Assembly (NCBI GenBank): GCA_947503175.1
Contig: CANNCO010000003.1
Location: 193,501-257,500, forward strand
Length of the DNA: 64,000 bases
DNA from: an uncultured Paracoccaceae bacterium
GTDB lineage: Bacteria > Pseudomonadota > Alphaproteobacteria > Rhodobacterales > Rhodobacteraceae
Direction: 5' to 3'
How positions within the stretch are numbered: position 1 is the first letter of the stretch; the number at the start of each line of letters is the position of its first letter. Below, one piece after another: positions 62,416 to 64,000 of this stretch. Below the pieces are notes generated by a model that was given only the letters and a program-made list of their open reading frames with translations, ran no database searches and was not told where the DNA came from. A program made the position numbers and the translations under genes.

Positions 62416-63348
62416 CTATGCTTTCAGGCACTGCCCAAGGGTCGGCGGCAGCTCTCCGAACTCCGCCCAGATATGGCCCCGCACGGTTTCGGAGCGATAG
62501 CCCTGATTGAACATCAGGGGCTGCGAGACGTCCCCATAGCGCCCCTGCGGTTCGTGCACCCGGTCACCGAAAAGCCCTGCGAATGCATCCAGATCCGGCG
62601 TGACCTCACCCAGAAGCGTCGCCCCGATCAGCCGGAAATCCTTCCGCGACATCGACGTCCAGCCACCCAGCGGTTCGAAACTCCGCATGTAAAGATTGCA
62701 GGCGATCACAAACGACGCCTCGCGGCAGTCCTCCAGCGTCACCGGCCCATGCTCGTACATCAGCGCCAGCGGGATCACGAAGTACCGCGCCTCCGTGTCG
62801 AAATGCACCCGCGCGGTGTTCAGGCACAAAAACGCGTTCTCGGCATCCGGCTCGAACCGGTACCGCGCCTTCGCGATGGACCCCAAGGGTTCGTACCGCG
62901 CGTTCCCGTCCATCGCCGGGTAGGTATAGATCCCCCCGGCCGTCATGATGAACGGCTCCTGCTTCAGAACCGGTATCTTCTTCACCCGTTTGGGCGGGAC
63001 CGACCATTTCTCTTTCAGCTTCTCCAGAACCTTCGCCCGGGCCCGCAAATCGCCGGGTGACATCTCAAGCTCTTCGAGAAACCGCAGATCCAGCCCGTCA
63101 TCGATCATCCGATGCACCCGTCCGAACACGTCGGGATGCTCAAGCCCGTGGGCGTGCAGCAAATCCGCCAGAACCAGCCAGAACGCCGAACTGTCGGCAT
63201 CGACCGGCTCGGCATCGGCACCGGCCCGGCTGCGCAGCGTCTCGATGGCGGCATCAAGGGTCGGCGATACCGCGACCCAATCCGCGAAATCCGCTTTCAG
63301 ATCCGCGGCAAAATCATTCTGGTACAGTCCGGTTCCCCAAGCGCCCAT
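62416..63348 (-). CDS. Uncharacterised protein with DUF4259-like N-terminus
   Basis: The 310-residue soluble protein begins MGAWGTGLYQNDFAADLKAD, the pattern at the start of DUF4259 proteins, which also have an acidic helical first half. The second half contains GHIWAEFGELPPTLGQ and cysteines in FLCLNTA and DCREASFVIACN. No function is known. The genes on each side are on opposite strands, so it seems transcribed alone. Confidence 0.65.
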   Translation of the reverse strand: MGAWGTGLYQNDFAADLKADFADWVAVSPTLDAAIETLRSRAGADAEPVDADSSAFWLVLADLLHAHGLEHPDVFGRVHRMIDDGLDLRFLEELEMSPGDLRARAKVLEKLKEKWSVPPKRVKKIPVLKQEPFIMTAGGIYTYPAMDGNARYEPLGSIAKARYRFEPDAENAFLCLNTARVHFDTEARYFVIPLALMYEHGPVTLEDCREASFVIACNLYMRSFEPLGGWTSMSRKDFRLIGATLLGEVTPDLDAFAGLFGDRVHEPQGRYGDVSQPLMFNQGYRSETVRGHIWAEFGELPPTLGQCLKA

Positions 63349-63412
63349 GCCAAGCCGCTCCGATTGCCAACGGGATGCAGGATACCGAAAATCAAGTCTC
63401 TCTTATCGCAGC

Positions 63413-63586
63413 TTACCGAAACTCGCGGCCGTTGGGCGGCTGATCGTTGCACCAGCCGATCTCGGTCCGCTCCCAGACCACATCCCCCGCATCGGCGTGG
63501 ACAACCACGCGATCTTCGGCTTCCGACACCTTTTCAGGGGGCAGAAGTGCCAGAAACATGGCCAGGGCAGCAGTGGACAGGCACAT
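63413..63586 (-). CDS. Short possibly exported protein, start uncertain
   Basis: The frame from ATG 63586 codes for 57 residues: a short hydrophobic start (MCLSTAALAMFLALLPP), then an acidic and Trp/Cys-containing part (VVVHADAGDVVWERTEIGWC) ending PPNGREFR. A longer in-frame ATG at 63649 would give 78 residues with an unlikely start. Ribosome-binding sites are weak for both. It may be a small secreted or membrane-associated protein. I do not recognise a family. Confidence 0.45.
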   Translation of the reverse strand: MCLSTAALAMFLALLPPEKVSEAEDRVVVHADAGDVVWERTEIGWCNDQPPNGREFR

Positions 63587-63768
63587 TGGCGGGGCCTCGC
63601 AGGCTTGTTCGGGCCGGAACAGACCCTGTTTCGATCGTAACGTCGTCATGGGTGGAGCCAAGTAACTTCTGCGCGTGGTTAAGGTCGCGTAAACACAAGG
63701 CGCGCGCCTGACCGCGATCAATCCGCGCCCCGCGCGATCCGGTAGGCTGCGACTTGGGAGGGGAAACG

Positions 63769-64000
63769 ATGCATCGGATAGTTCTTGCAATCATCTTCAT
63801 CGGATCTTGGGCAACGACCGGCCATTCAGAGGAGGTCCGGTGCGATGACACCGATGTCATCGTCTTCGCAGGGCCCGAAGATGCGCGGCTGGTCTGCGAC
63901 GTGGCAAAGGCTGGGTCGGATCTGCTACGGGATTGCGGTCTCGAACCGGATTGGCCGGTTCAGATCGTCGTCTCGGAGGTCATCGAAGGCGCCCCGACGC
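63769..64000 (+). CDS. Uncharacterised exported protein, 3' end outside window
   Basis: An ATG at 63769 with GGGAGGGGAA ahead starts a frame of 77 visible residues that is still open at the window edge. It begins with a signal peptide (MHRIVLAIIFIGSW, cut near residue 21) and has cysteines in VRCDDTD, LVCDVAKAG and LLRDCGLEP. The pattern suggests an exported, disulfide-containing protein. The family cannot be named from the fragment. The C-terminal part is not visible here. Confidence 0.7.
   Translation, partial: MHRIVLAIIFIGSWATTGHSEEVRCDDTDVIVFAGPEDARLVCDVAKAGSDLLRDCGLEPDWPVQIVVSEVIEGAPT

Overview
The window is GC-rich, tightly packed alphaproteobacterial chromosome. Several features point to Rhodobacteraceae (Rhodobacterales): a polyol operon in the order SmoE-SmoF-SmoG-SmoK-SmoS-MtlK as known from Rhodobacter sphaeroides, a small aa3 oxidase subunit IV, PHB genes, a TIGR02302-type protein and argH facing a tlpA-type gene. 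Genus and species cannot be fixed from the sequence alone. I saw no tRNA, rRNA, prophage, insertion sequence or CRISPR array.

Layout. 1-2.7 kb: pyrB with small membrane proteins behind it, then a uracil-DNA glycosylase and moaB. 2.8-7.6 kb: an RND efflux adaptor and pump. 7.6-13.6 kb: a DsbD-N-like protein, YqgE/AlgH, a Sua5-type tRNA t6A enzyme, an acyl-CoA dehydrogenase with an MBL hydrolase, a DUF6173 protein and oxidase subunit IV. 14.4-19.0 kb: a chain of 4-nt-overlapping genes for molybdenum cofactor work (fdhD, YcxB-like, mobA, mobB and a DUF429-like/MoeA fusion). 19-25 kb: greA with a membrane partner, ETF-ubiquinone oxidoreductase, a TPR protein, ispE and a polyprenyl diphosphate synthase. 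26-32.5 kb: a small DUF2007 gene, a methyltransferase, a YdcH-type gene, a LysR regulator, phaB/phaA, an EAL phosphodiesterase and tag. 32.5-43.4 kb: tlpA against argH, an argH-lipoproteins-DUF2834-lysA operon, TIGR02302, an MJ0042 zinc-ribbon protein and ftsE-ftsX-plsC-PPOX. 43.4-51.7 kb: accA, glycerate kinase, two GNAT genes and a liv branched-chain amino acid ABC transporter. 51.7-60.5 kb: an SDR, a LacI regulator and the sorbitol/mannitol operon. 60.8-64 kb: an orphan peptide-type binding protein and uncharacterised genes.

Most of the window is housekeeping. The more interesting signals lie in how it is wired. The phaA ribosome-binding site sits inside a perfect 14-bp hairpin. A GNAT gene lies antisense inside the liv operon, with its start codon 2 nt from that of livH. 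Three matching 14-bp operators let me propose the LacI regulator's binding site. A TTTCCCT/AGGGAAA inverted repeat lies under the likely livK promoter. A nested repeat array separates the EAL and tag genes, and an 11-bp-period tandem repeat separates tag from the tlpA gene. The ydcH terminator is written inside the end of a LysR gene. Four convergent gene pairs overlap at their stop codons, leaving no room for ordinary terminators. I did not find a clear new multi-gene defence or biosynthetic system.
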